A stretch of DNA of 64,000 nt, from assembly GCF_030936135.1 (NCBI RefSeq), contig NC_082595.1, forward strand, positions 11,694,430 to 11,758,429, read 5' to 3'. The notes under the pieces were generated by a model. It was given only the letters and a program-made list of their open reading frames with translations. It was not told where the DNA came from and did not search any database. The stretch is from Gavia stellata (Eukaryota; Chordata; Aves; Gaviiformes; Gaviidae). Positions 27,251-39,308 of the stretch are shown here, one piece after another. Position numbers and translations under genes: made by a program. Numbering within the stretch: position 1 is the stretch's first letter; every line of letters starts with the position of its first letter.

Positions 27251-28713
27251 CTTTCTTGTGTCTTAAAGGCAGGCTAGTATTTTTCAGGTAAGTCTTATGC
27301 CCAACTTGAACTGTTTGGAGCTTTGAGTGACATGCAAGAGGTTTTATCCTCCTGGCTTTGTATGCGCTCTCGGTGGTAACAGCTGAAAACTGCTGTATAA
27401 AGAAACACACCTTATTCTAAAGGTCCTGCTGTTGTACTACTGGAAAGAAATACACAATCCTGTTTGCAGACAAAGATTTACTTCAATTACCGTATTCAGT
27501 GGAAAATGCCTTTTCAGAGACAGTGTCAACTTGAAATCCAGTGAAATACGGTGACAGATTTAAAGTAGTGTCTCCTATGTCTTCTGTTGAATGCCCTCAC
27601 CAATCTTTGTGAATTGGTTTTTCTTGGCTTTAAAACTCTGTTGCGTGGTAGAATTGACATATACAAAAAGAGGCTTTAGGACGGCTTGTTACACAGAGCT
27701 GTACTAATTTCTAAGGTGTTTGCTGGACGAGAGAAATCATACCTCTGAGTATGGGAAGGAAAAATGAAGCTGATTGTATGCAAAAATTTTCTAAAGATAA
27801 AACGCAAACCGTTATGGAAAAGATGTGTGATGAGAGTAGAAGGAAGCCTGGCATCTTAACTTTAAGTTGCAGTTAATCTAAATAATTTTCTGTAACAGAA
27901 GGATAATATCTAAATACAGATATGATTAAGTCAGTGTGGTTCCCTACCACAATGTGCAACATGTCCAAGTCCACACTGACAACTGAGATCAAGATTAAAG
28001 TTTTCCAGTGTATGTACTGAATTTCGGTGCAATGGCAGCAGTGTTATTTTTTCAGGATTTTGTCTGTCGGACGCGGATATGATATTGGCAATATCACACT
28101 GCATATTGTGTGGAAAGAGCTCAGGCGGCCATTTCTGATCAGAACTATCCCAGTCATCATATCACCCTTCTTTCAGCAGTTTCTCAGTTTTCTGTTTCAT
28201 ATTCCTCAGCAAAGAAGCAAATTATTTTGCTGATTTTATGCAGAGTTGAATGTACTCTGTGTAGGGTTTGTTGAAGGCGTTTAAATGAAAACAACCATCT
28301 ACATCTTCTCTGAACTTTCCCATTCAGAACTGTAACCTGAATTTTTATACAAGTCTTTTATAGTCATATATACTGGTCACTTCTAGGTCTCACTGCATCT
28401 TACTTCTTTTTTTCTTACATATGTGACAGTGGGCAGATATGCATTTAAACTGTAAGGATACAGCTGTCATGATTTAAGAAATACTATTAACTAACATGGC
28501 TAGACTCGTATATCCAGTATATATACAGTATATGCTGTTTATAGTGATGCAAGGCACTTTACATAATCAAATTGAAATAAGCGGTATTGTTTCACATTTT
28601 TATAGTGATGGAAATGCACTTACAGAAGAGGACAAGCACATTTACATTTCTGTGTCAGTGTTTTTGTTTGGTGGCCCCAAAACAGTTGAGGAGGTGGGAG
28701 CTGCACTGAAAAA

Positions 28714-28803
28714 CAGAAAGCAGAAAATGCGATGGAGTTACTGTACAGCTGCAGTGAGCAGAAAGCAGAAAATGCGATGGAGTTACTGTATAGCTGCAGT
28801 GAG
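28714..28803. repeat. 45-bp direct tandem duplication
   Basis: Two adjacent 45-bp copies (28714-28758 and 28759-28803) begin CAGAAAGCAGAAAATGCGAT and differ at one position (TACAGCT versus TATAGCT). The near-identity points to a recent duplication. Confidence 0.95.
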
Positions 28804-31800
28804 ACGGGGAACTGCAGGGGGCCCCTATAAAGCAGGTTAACAAAATTAATAGTAGAGGAAAACCAATTTGCTCTATAGCCGAGACAGTTTTGCCAGCAGC
28901 AGCTGAAGGGCAGCAGGTGACAAGTAAATCCAGGGGTGTGTAAATACATGAAGTCTTATAGTACGCTTTCTGATGGACAAATTTTGCTTCTAGAGATGAA
29001 GAAACTACCTCCATCCCATTCGAATGGTCTATGAGTGTCCAAACAAATATGGAAGTTGGGAAATTAGACAGAGGGTCCCCAAAACAATCTCCGTGTAGTG
29101 TTTCAGATGCAAGCTTAGGTCTGTGAGACTAAAGGTCTCAGACTTCTGTGTCTATTCTGTTGAGAAGAGATCTAATGGTGCAAATTGGGAATGAGATTGT
29201 TTTCAGAGGGAAAAAAAAAAGACTCTCTTATGGGTCACTGAAGTGTGGAATTTTCCTGTAGAAGTCTCCAAAGTTTTCTTCTAGCCATGTGTAGTAACAA
29301 CTTGTCCTCCCGTATCTGAGAGCTCCCTGGGAACCCACCAGAGATGACTGCATAACCTAAGGACCAGAAGGCTCATCTCTTAGTCTGCGATACCCACAGC
29401 ACTGCCAGCTCTCTAGAAAAGCTTGAAGAAATACAGGGAGCCACATCTAGGGAGGGAAAAGAGGTTTCTCAAATCAACATTTGCTTTAGTTGATGTGTTG
29501 GTCTGCAGAATCCATTTCACTTTATTCAGAAATTCTAACAATGACAAGGCATGCATTTGTGTTTTTGTGGGTATATATTTTACAGCTTATATGTCCCCTT
29601 ACCGTGCAAACATCTCCTCTAGACCCCCTTGGGAGGACAGGTACAGCTCCATGGCTTTTTGTTTTGAGTCTTAACACCAGCTGACTAATCTAGCAGCTAG
29701 TGATAGCTGAAGATTGAGACACTGATAAATCCTCTGCACCCCAGAGAGAGGCAAAGGAGCTAATTATACATTGATTGTATATCAGTTGAGGAAATCCCCA
29801 GATGAGGAGTTGTGGGTGTATTTTACTTTCTTTGCACTACTTGAGTGATGCGCTGGGAATAAAGGAGGACAAAAAAATAAATTCAGCCCTTATTATTCAT
29901 ACTGAACCTGTGGCCGCCTTAAAATATGCTCAACCCAGGGAGCAAACCCAGCGTTGAGTGAGGCTTCTTCCAGACTTGTTTTAAGACTGCACCATTAGAG
30001 GCTGTTCTCGCTGAAGTGTCTGCCGACAACCTCTCAAGTCTGTGTTTAAGGAGCAGTCCTGTGTGGAGGTCCTTCCCTAGCCGTGTGCCAGTGTTTTTTC
30101 CTTCCTATTAAAAGGCTATCTGAAGATCTTGGACCTGTTCCACACTTAAGCTCCAAGCATCTTTGTTGTCTATCTGACCTTGTAATACGATAGGCTGGAA
30201 ATTTTTACTGTCTGGCTTTTTGTAAGGCTTGTTTCACAATCTGGGTAATGTAGATTTCTCTGCTTCCCATTTCCACTTCTGTAATGTTTATTATATTCAA
30301 TTGTATGTCTGGTTTGGTGTTCATTTCTGCAGCTCCTGCCTACGTTTCATGCAGTTCTTCATCTTATCTGCAATGGCTATCTGCACTCTCAATCAGCTCA
30401 GCTCTTTTTATTAGTAATAGATCCAGTTGGTTCATATGCTTGCATACGCTCTAGGACGGTAATGTCTTGTCTTGCCAGCAAACAGAGATTTTAAGGTTGT
30501 GATAACCTATATGCTTGTCTGAGGGATGTGAAAATAATGTTATGAATGTTGCTTATGGAAACTGGGTTTTGTAGATCTTCAGTAGTTTTCATGTGCTGTA
30601 GTTGACTGTCCTCAGAGAAGTGACAAGCAGAACTGACAGCATTGCGAGCCCATAGTTTACATCTGATCATAACTAATTGAATATGAAAATCCTCCGCATT
30701 TTCCCTCAGTTACCTCTGTGTAGATACCACTGCGAGGACAGTTTTCTTTAAATTATCCTGCACTTTCTTTGCTCCATTTTAACCTCTGATTATACCTTGT
30801 TTCCTCTTCCTAATTTTTTCTTCTACTGATCTCGCACTATGCATAAACATTCTTCATAAGGAAATCAGTGAGATACTTGTAGTTAATTTTTTATGTCTTA
30901 GATTTTGTGCCCAGTACATAATGATCCAGTTACCTCTGAACTTGTGTGCTGTAACCCCGTCTTTCCACTTCTTCTCTCTATTGCCAACAAAGCAAGTTTA
31001 TTTTCTAATAACTCTCAAGTACCTCTTTTTATCCTTAACTCTCTACAGGTGCTTCCCTTCTTCTTCCTTGTTCATTCAAGTCTCTCTGGTTTCAAGGATC
31101 CTCTGCATAGGGTTTTGCCTGTCTTCTTCCGTGCGATTTTCTGCTCTGAGATGGAAGGTGACAGGTAGCTGCTTCTGTCCCCCTCCCATTCCCGAGCATC
31201 CCAGTAGAAAGACGCCAGCTTACCTAAAAGGGGCTCTCAGCTGTGCTTGTAACCAGTTTTCGAGCGAGTGTTTTGAAATATAGTTAGGCAGTTTTCCCAG
31301 TGTAGACAGTCTCATAGAAGGACCATTAATTACTCAGTACAGGCATAACCGTGGGCAGAAAAAGGGGGCTTTTGTGCGATTGTCAAACCCTCACCATTAT
31401 TTGTACATGTTGGTTTTGTATTTAATAGGATTACATGACTTCTTTGCTCTATATGCCAAAATGGATGGTTCCTTTCAGTAATAAAACAAAGCCAATAACC
31501 TGAAAGGAACTGGCTCAAAAGCACAAACTTGACCTCTGATTGACCTTGACATTTACAGACTCAAAAGAACTTTTCTTGAACAGACAGAAGAAGTCAGGAA
31601 GCCAGCAAGAACCAGGAGAAAATGGTTTTGTTGCTTTCTGATTACATTGTTTAAAACAACATACTACATGGTTTACAATACTTCATTACAATGTATTAGG
31701 GCCTGGAGGTGATTTAATGTCTGTTTATAACTGAGACTAATCTTGAAATAAACAAATGAATGTTTGGAAAATGAATGAAGCTATTCTGCTGGAGACAGCA

Positions 31801-32879
31801 TTAAATGCATCTCTGAAGAGTAAATCATGGCTGTACAGCACTTAAATGCTTTTTATTTCTACCTTCAGTTGTATTTCAGTAGTTTTGTCTAACAAAATGA
31901 ATCATGGTGCAGTAAAAAAATTTCTAATTGGTTAGGACTGTCTAGCAGCCACACATTCTATAACAAATTCACAATTTAAAAACTGTTTAGCCCTTCAAAA
32001 TCAGGGAAAAAGATAAACTATAAAACTCTGTAGCATTACACTAGGCACCATGGTGATCTAAATGAAATCTGTTACAACCTGTTCTAATTTAAAATTGCTC
32101 CGTTGTGCGAATGAAGGAGAAAAGAAGAAGAGTTAGTTCACTTGTTCAAAGCATTTTCATATTCCCAGATAAATCTTCCATCCACCCTGCCTTTGCTTGT
32201 GGGCTGTACATTCCCATTTCCTCTGTGCATCCCCTGCGTAACTGCACATGGTTTCAGATGGAGCCAAGAACTCTTCCTCCGGCGGTTCGGTATCAGTTCT
32301 TGTCTCTATCAGCCGAGACAAGCAATGTCATTGGGCATCACCATCGCAGTGTCCAGCTCTTCATGACATCCAGAAACTCCTCTGCGGTGCTGTAGGCAGG
32401 GGCCTTGCTGGAGGAGGTTGTTCCAGTTTCTTCTGCCAAAGGATGACTGCAACTGCATTGGTCCTGCTGTCCATCTCTGCAGGCTGCTCCTCGGCCACTC
32501 CTGCTTCTCTCCCTCTCCTGCCTCTCCTACTACCCAAGGCCCTATCATCCATGGCCCCCAGGCATTTCACAGCGCATTTCTTGTCTTCTAACACCTGACT
32601 CATTCCAAAAATGCCTTGAATTTTCTGAAGTACCAGTCACTAAGCTGTTAAAGCCTGATTTGAGAGAAAAAAATCTGAAGTCGGATGGCTCCTCCAGTCC
32701 CACCGCCCACACCCTTCCGGTTGCAAACTGGAGCGAGTGGGAGCTGGCAAGGGCTTGGACTGGAAGCAGCAGCAGAAGACTTCTGCATTGCTGTGCCTGT
32801 GCAGTGTATTGCCACCTAGTGCTGCGAATATGGAAAGGCAAGATTTTTCCTTCTGCTCAAGACCGAGACTCCTGCAAGG

Positions 32880-33937
32880 CTGGAGTAAAAAACTGGCTGG
32901 ATGGCCGGGCCCAAAGAGTTGGGGAGAATGGAGTTAAATCCAGCTGGTGGCCGGTCACAAGTGGTGTTCCCCAGGGCTCAGTATTGGGGCCAGTTCTGTT
33001 TAATATCTTTATCAATGATCTGGACGAGGGGATCAAGTGCACCCTCAGTAAGTTTGCAGATGACATCAAGCTGGGCAGGCATCTTGATCTGCGTGAGGGT
33101 AGGAAGGCTCTACAGAGGGATCTGGACAGGCTGGATCGATGGGCTGAGGCCAACTGTATAAGGTTCAACAAGGCCAAGTGCCGGGTCCTGCACTTGGGTC
33201 ACAACAACCCCATGCAACGCTACAGGCTTGGGGACGAGTGGCTGGAAAGCTGCCCTGCAGAGAAGGACCTGGGGGTGTTGATTGACAGCCGGCTGAAGAT
33301 GAGCCAGCAGTGTGCCCAGGTGGCCAAGAAGGCCAACGGCATCCTGGCCTGTATCAGAAACAGCGTGGCCAGCAGGAGTAGGGAAGTGATCGTGCCCCTG
33401 TACTCGGTGCTGGTGAGGCCGCACCTCGAATCCTGCGTTCATTTTTGGGCCCCTCACTACAAGAAGGACATTGAGGTGCTGGAGCGTGTCCAGAGAAGGG
33501 CACCGAAGCTGGTGGAGGGTCTGGAGCAGAAGGAGCGGCTATAAGGAGCAGCTGAGGGAACTGGGGTTGTTTAGCCTGGAGAAGAGAAGGCTGAGGGGAG
33601 ACCTTATCGCTCTCTACAACTACCTCAAAGGGAGTTGTAGAGAGGTGGGTGCTGGTCTCTTCTCCCAAGTGACAAGTGATAGGACAAGAGGAAACAGCCT
33701 CAAGTTGCACTAGGGGAGGTTTAGCTTGGATATTAGGAAGAATTTCTTCACTGAAAGGGTTGTCAGACGCTGGAACAGGCTGCCCAGGGAGGTGGTTGAG
33801 TCACCATGCCTGGAGGTATTTAAAAGACATGTGGATGAGGTGCTTAGGGACATGGTTTAGTGGTGGACTTGGCAGTGTTAACGCTTGGACTCAATGATGT
33901 TAAGGGTCTTTTCCAACCTAAATGATTCTATGATTCA
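32880..33937 (+). mobile_element. CR1 non-LTR retrotransposon, 5'-truncated 3' part, inactive
   Basis: From about 32880 the + strand reads as the C-terminal part of the CR1 reverse-transcriptase protein. Visible are [10 protein letters not shown], the conserved [20 protein letters not shown] block and FADDIKLG, which carries the catalytic FADD motif. The CR1 C-terminal region follows ([26 protein letters not shown]). The frame breaks near 33530-33545 (stop after KERL). The following segment ([18 protein letters not shown]) continues in another frame, with a further stop near 33711. The 3' end has the CR1-type tail ATGATTCTATGATTC (about 33922-33936). Everything upstream of the late reverse-transcriptase region is missing, so the copy is dead. 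Its left boundary is uncertain by a few tens of bases. Confidence 0.93.
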
Positions 33938-33939
33938 AC

Positions 33940-36900
33940 GGCAGCCACCAAAGTGGTCATGACTCAGAAGGTCCTCTTCTGTTGTAGCAGCACTGCTTAA
34001 CCTACCTACTCCACCTTATCCTACACCCATTATAAGAGGTTTAGGTCTCTGAACTTTGACAATGCACTTTCTTGTGCTGCAGTTGATGCTAAATACCATG
34101 ACTGCTCTCTCTTAGTGCAGGGGTTTTAAAAGTCTGGTCCTACAGCAACATAGCATACACAATTACACTTTATACGGGTGGCTACCTGTCTGTATACCCT
34201 CCTTCCTATCACTTTGCCACACAAACACGAGTGGCAGAAGTCTCAAGGATAATTAAGTTTGTTCAAGCTTGAAAAATAGTCAACCACATGAAAGAAAGGC
34301 TGGCTAGGGGAAGGTTGCAACATAAGCCTGTATGTTCATCGCCATCAGTGAATAAGCAGGGGGGAAGGGCATTAGCTATAGCAAAAATTTCAAGTGGTGC
34401 TTGCACCTTCCTAGGTGTCAAAGCTGACCACCCATGTGCAACAAATGTAGGCTTTCTTGGTACCAGCTCACAGACCTCTTTGCATGAACTGCTATGTCTA
34501 AATATACACTAGCTGTGTTCTGAATTTATAGTGAAAACAGATGAGATCAGGCACATTTCTGTGTATTTTTTTTCCTTTGCTCCTGTGTTAATTTTTTCCC
34601 CCTATACAACTCATTGCTGACTATTATCTTAGGTCCTGTTAAATCTCTTTTACAGGTTGGCATTTTAACTTAACCAGCTTGAGCTCTAGACTGTTGACAC
34701 GTTACACTGCAGAAAGCAGCGAAATTATCACGGACTGAGTTTGCACTGTATTTTTTCTAAGACACTGCGTGATGAGAATAAATCATGTTGTCATCCTGAC
34801 ATGATCCACTAATGAAGATGCACACCCTCTTGCCCTGCCTTCTTACTGGATGTTAAGTGAGAACCCTTCCTCCGTCTTTTTTCTTCATTTCCACCGTGGA
34901 AGAAGATTTCTAATTCTGCACACTGGTTTGCTTAGCAATATTGCTGTTGCCTAATGCAATAAAAATCAGTTATGTAACTGCCTTTCTAGACTTGCAGAGA
35001 GCATTCACCAGACAGGAAGATGGCCACAGTATCTTTATGCTTTTCATTGTGTCTCCTATGTTCACTGTTATTATGCAATATGCTTTGCTTTTAGTATCTG
35101 TTTTTAATAATTTTTCTTGACGTCATGTTTAGAATATTATGCACGTATAATCTAAGACCATGCAAAGACAAAGCAGGGAAAAGAAATAAGCTTATTCTGA
35201 TTTATTGCTAAAAGGGCTGATATTATAGCACTAGTGCCTCCAAGGAACAAAGAATCACCTACAGTTTGTCAGATAGTATTTTTAATACTCTAATTCTGAA
35301 CCAAATTCTTAAAATAACCTGTGTTTGCAGATTACCATGTGCTCTTTTGTTCTGAATAATGTCTTGCTTAGTGAACTATGTCTTACCAATCCACCAAGTA
35401 CTGGGTGTCATTGTTCACCTCATTCACAATTCATCTTTTAATTAACATTATCACAGGCAAAATTCTATTTTGGTCAGCATAATTTGTCACTGGAATCGGC
35501 AGTACAGAAATAAAAGAATTACCATCTGAATTTATCTGAAGACGATGTAGGAGATGGTGGCTACAAACCTACCTCATTCAGCACTGAAGAGGAAGGGAGG
35601 AAAACCATGTAAATGATAATGGCTTTAAAAATTATATTTGCAATGTAAAAATCACTAATTTGGTCATTCAGTATCTTCTAAGCAAACTGTTTTATCAAAA
35701 TTACTGTTATTGAAAATAGAAACCTGAATCCTACCCTTAGACACGTGCTTTATTTGGTGGAAAGGGTTGCTGACTTAGGAAAGATTAAAGAGGTACAAAT
35801 GACTTTGCAAGGTGGTGATCTTAGATATAGGTATGTAATACCAACTTAATGCAGCAAAATGCTGATCATTTGCTTTAATAGTTAAACTTTGAAATTAAGT
35901 TAAAACCGCAGCATTGTTTTAGAGAGCAGACAAGGAAATAAATGCTTTTAATTTTTTTTTTTAACTGTACCAGGAGATGAACCTTTCACAGAGAATAAAA
36001 CATTTCTGAATCCTTCTCACAAGACTTGCCTTTCATAATGATTGCCAGAAAAATCCATCAATGTAGGGAAAATTAAATAGCATTTTATTTTTCTGAGTCT
36101 ATAAAGAAGACATCTATCCCTGCAGTCTAGATATGCAATATTTTTCTATTTACATTCAAATTACTACAATGATATTAAATGGACTGCATTTAAGGTACAG
36201 TGAACATGCCAGCAAACTAGCCACTTAAAAATTCCCTCCAACATCCCTTTACCTTATGATTTCACCCATTCCTAGTCACAAATGCAACAGGCCCTGAAGA
36301 TGATCATGTTCAAGCAGTACTCAGCCAAGATGACAATACTTTCTGTAAGCAGAGCACCTCTTTGGAGCATGCTCTACTGGAGGCCCTGTCTCTTTCAAAA
36401 CAGCTAGACTTCAGCTTGGCTGCCACTGGTGACTTCTGTTGGACTTGCATCAAGAGGCTGTCTTCTGCTGTGGAAGATCCTCTTTCATTAATAGCTTCTA
36501 AAACAGTTTTTAGGAAGGAACCATCAGTCTCCACTGTCATAATTAATATTTGCTCGATTGTGCCTATTTACATTGTGTTTTTAATGGATGCAGCATTTAT
36601 TAAAAATACTAGAACCTAATCAAGTTAATTGACCCCCAGTCAAAGCAACATTTAGGTTTCAGGGTTGGGGTTTTTTTTTAATGGCAGAGGCAAGCAGTGC
36701 TTAAACCGACAGGTCAGGAGGTGAAAGAGATACAGATGATATTTGCATCTTTCATAACCATAGTCTGTAGCCTTCTGTGGGCTATCTTGTGTGTTGACAG
36801 CAAGGTGAGACCCAGAAATGTATCAGCTAGAGCAGGGAAATGCTATTCTCTAGATTTCTTTTCTTCACTTTCTATCTGATAATAGAGCTGGGAAGAGTTA

Positions 36901-38740
36901 GGCTTTTTGGCAGAAGATAAAGGCAGTCTCCTCAACTCTAATTATTGTTCCTGAATTTAAATAATTTTTTTGCTTATGAAGTTAATGGCACAGGCTAAAA
37001 GTTACGGAAAATTCTACCCAAAGTTATAAAAAATGATACCCAGGAAGTTGTTATGCTCACATGGAAATCGTGGCTTTGCAGTCTAATTTGTGTTTGGGTC
37101 GCCCACCTTTCCAGGTAAAATAAGATGCCTTTCACATTACTAAACCCCAGGATTTTTCTAACATTTTCTTCATGCAGCCCAGAAGGAGAGACAATTAAAT
37201 CGTACAGCTTTCTTTCACCCTCTGCCTTCTTCCAAAGAAGCGTCATGTTCTGTATTCCTTAGGCATCAACAGCTCATGAATGAGAAACAGCGTGGGCTTT
37301 ACTGATCTTCTAAGGAATATATAATTATTTTCCGTGTTCTAAGAACAATTATTCAGAAAGTGGCAAAGATATTAAAATAAATGCAGTAAAAAAGATGTAC
37401 CCTGCATATAGTAAGGGTACAATCAGACAAAGGGAAATTAAGCTTATTCTTAGAATATTAGAAGGTGAAATTAATATTCTAAAGGCCATCCTTTTATGAT
37501 TCCCTCATAGCACTGGCTAAACCCATCTTTTTCAGTTCTTGCAGTCAGTCTTTCCAGATGTGTATTTTCTCTTCATGTCAAAATTCCCCAGAACTCCCAA
37601 ATACAGTATGTAACTAAATGCGATGATTTATAAACCCTTGAATTTTCAGAAACAAGTGCTTATACAGTACGACTAATATGCGAGTGTGCACTGCTGCCCC
37701 CTGATGCAGGGAATGTTAAATCTCTTCGACAGTAGCCAGGCAATGCCATGCAGCTCACCTTCTTTCTTATATCAATACATGGCCATAGATGTATTTGTTA
37801 CTGTTTGGACAGATACAATGTCTCTCCCTTGAGTAACTCAATATTTAAATTAGTTGAGGGGAGAATGAGAAGAAGCAAGAAGAAAGAAAGGAGGCAAAAA
37901 AGGGAAAAACCAACTATGCATACCCCCTATGAGAATATTGAAAAATTGTTAAGGAATATAAGTTGTGAACTGGAACTCACCTTTAATGCACAGTTTTGTT
38001 GTTTAGCACTGGTTGGCAACTGCAACATTTATGGCCACCGTCGGCTAGTACTTCAGGCAATTGTAACTCAGTTTGTCTTTCCTGCCTGTTTATTCCCCTC
38101 CCCTGCATTGTCTAAATTTGGGAGTGTAAATTGTCAGGAGCAAAGACTTCCTCAGCAGGATTTGCTGGTGTAGGTTCCTGCAGGGAGGGTGCTTGTCTCC
38201 GTGAAGGCTGACAGAGGGTGCAAGGTGGAAATAATATTTAGTTTGTGCATGACGCTTAGGTCCACACAGAAATTTGCAGCAAGCAAAGGAAGATGTGGTG
38301 TGAAGCCCTCAGCATGACTCACCCAGTCGCTCAGGTGCCATACACGGAAAGTTAGACACGTCTGTTCGGTTTTCGGCCCGACGGTAATGACAGCAATGCA
38401 GCACCGACGGGCAGGCAAGCCCGTGGGTATTACAGCGGTACAACAGGTTTTCAGAAAGACCTCGTAAGAAGCAGAGCCTGTATTAACTACAATGAAATAG
38501 AGTTACGGGAGATAATTGTTTGCGGGTTTTGTCGGTGGTGACTTTTTTTTGAGTTGCAAACCTGGAGCTCTGCCTGAATGAGCAAGGCTGAGCTACAACG
38601 CTACGGCCTGGGTGCTGTGCGGCCCCTGTGCAGCCAGGGAAGGAGGACGGCTGAGCAACAGGATTTATAGCTTCTGCAATTTAGTAACATTTGTCTGAAA
38701 GCCGTAATTGGCAGATTCACGTAATTTACTGATTCTTTTT
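33940..38740. other. Intergenic stretch between the CR1 copy and the UBR2 CpG island
   Basis: This is AT-rich DNA with short open frames only. No exon, RNA gene or clear transposon was recognised. The frame at 37748-38173 (141 codons) has no domain and a lysine/arginine-rich low-complexity middle, so it is treated as chance. Confidence 0.5.
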
Positions 38741-39070
38741 TCTTTTCACCCATGCGGGGCGCCGGGGGGCCTCCCGGGGAGCCCTCGCCGCCCCCTCGCC
38801 CGCGGGCAGTGCTGACAGACCGGGCCCGTGAGGACGAGCGGGCTTCAGCCGTGGGGGCCACCCCAGGCCAAAGATGCCCCCCGTCCCGAGCACCGCTTGG
38901 CGTTAGAGGAGACGAGGAGGGCGAACGACCGCGTGAAGGCGGCCGTGGCGCGGCGTGCCGAGCCGCCGGCCCTCCCCGGCGCCGGGCTGGGCCCTCGCAG
39001 GGTCCCGCACCACGGCCCCGGGCAATGGGCGTCGTCTCCTAGGAGACCGGGGCGGGGCCTCCGGGGAAAG

Positions 39071-39089
39071 ACTACAACTCCCATAATGC
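39071..39089 (+). promoter_or_regulatory. ZNF143 (Staf)-type promoter element
   Basis: The 19-bp stretch ACTACAACTCCCATAATGC closely follows the known ZNF143/THAP11 promoter motif (ACTACAAnTCCCAnnATGC). It sits about 140-160 bp upstream of the UBR2 start codon inside the CpG island. Such elements are typical of constitutive vertebrate promoters. Confidence 0.8.
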
Positions 39090-39227
39090 CCCGCGGTCGG
39101 AGCGGCGCCGCGGTCGGTGACGTGCCGGGCGGAGGCGGGGCGGAAGTGGGTTCCCCGGGCAGAGCGGCCGGCCGGGCCCGGTTCCGGGTGTCCCTGCCTT
39201 GGCGGCGGCGGTGGCGCGGGGGGAGAG

Positions 39228-39238
39228 AAGATGGCGGC
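39228..39238 (+). promoter_or_regulatory. YY1-type element overlapping the UBR2 start codon
   Basis: AAGATGGCGGC matches the YY1 consensus in the orientation usual just downstream of a transcription start, with its ATG serving as the initiator codon. This supports the ATG at 39231 and suggests a short 5' UTR. Confidence 0.65.
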
Positions 39239-39308
39239 GGACTTGGAGGCAGAGGTGCAGGCCATTGACAAGAGCCTGCTGGAGTGTTCCGCCGAGGAGA
39301 TCGCCGTG
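39231..39308 (+). CDS. UBR2: UBR2 coding exon 1 (residues 1-26)
   Basis: This exon encodes the first 26 residues, starting [13 protein letters not shown] and ending AEEIAV. The donor is GTG|GTGAGG at 39309. A second GT three bases upstream (39306) would give the same frame without Val26. The exon ends in phase 0. The 5' UTR extends upstream into the CpG island, but the transcription start cannot be placed from sequence. Confidence 0.95.

Larger units (their letters stand above)
22060..32870. other. Intergenic stretch between the two CpG islands, left part
   Basis: No gene can be supported here. The stretch holds a CAG-type repeat at 23885-23902, an AT-rich hairpin at 26874-26940, a MIR-like SINE remnant at about 27131-27250 and a 45-bp tandem duplication at 28714-28803. 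The longest open frame (26311-26862, + strand, 183 codons) has no recognisable domain, and its 3' end runs towards AT-rich hairpin DNA. The stretch may contain regulatory elements for either flanking gene, which cannot be told from one sequence. Confidence 0.5.

Noticed and set aside
33354..33710. 118-codon - strand frame
   Set aside because: It is the antisense shadow of the CR1 reverse-transcriptase region.
37748..38173. 141-codon + strand frame
   Set aside because: Its middle is low-complexity (Lys/Arg/Glu), there is no recognised family, and it lies in AT-rich intergenic DNA.
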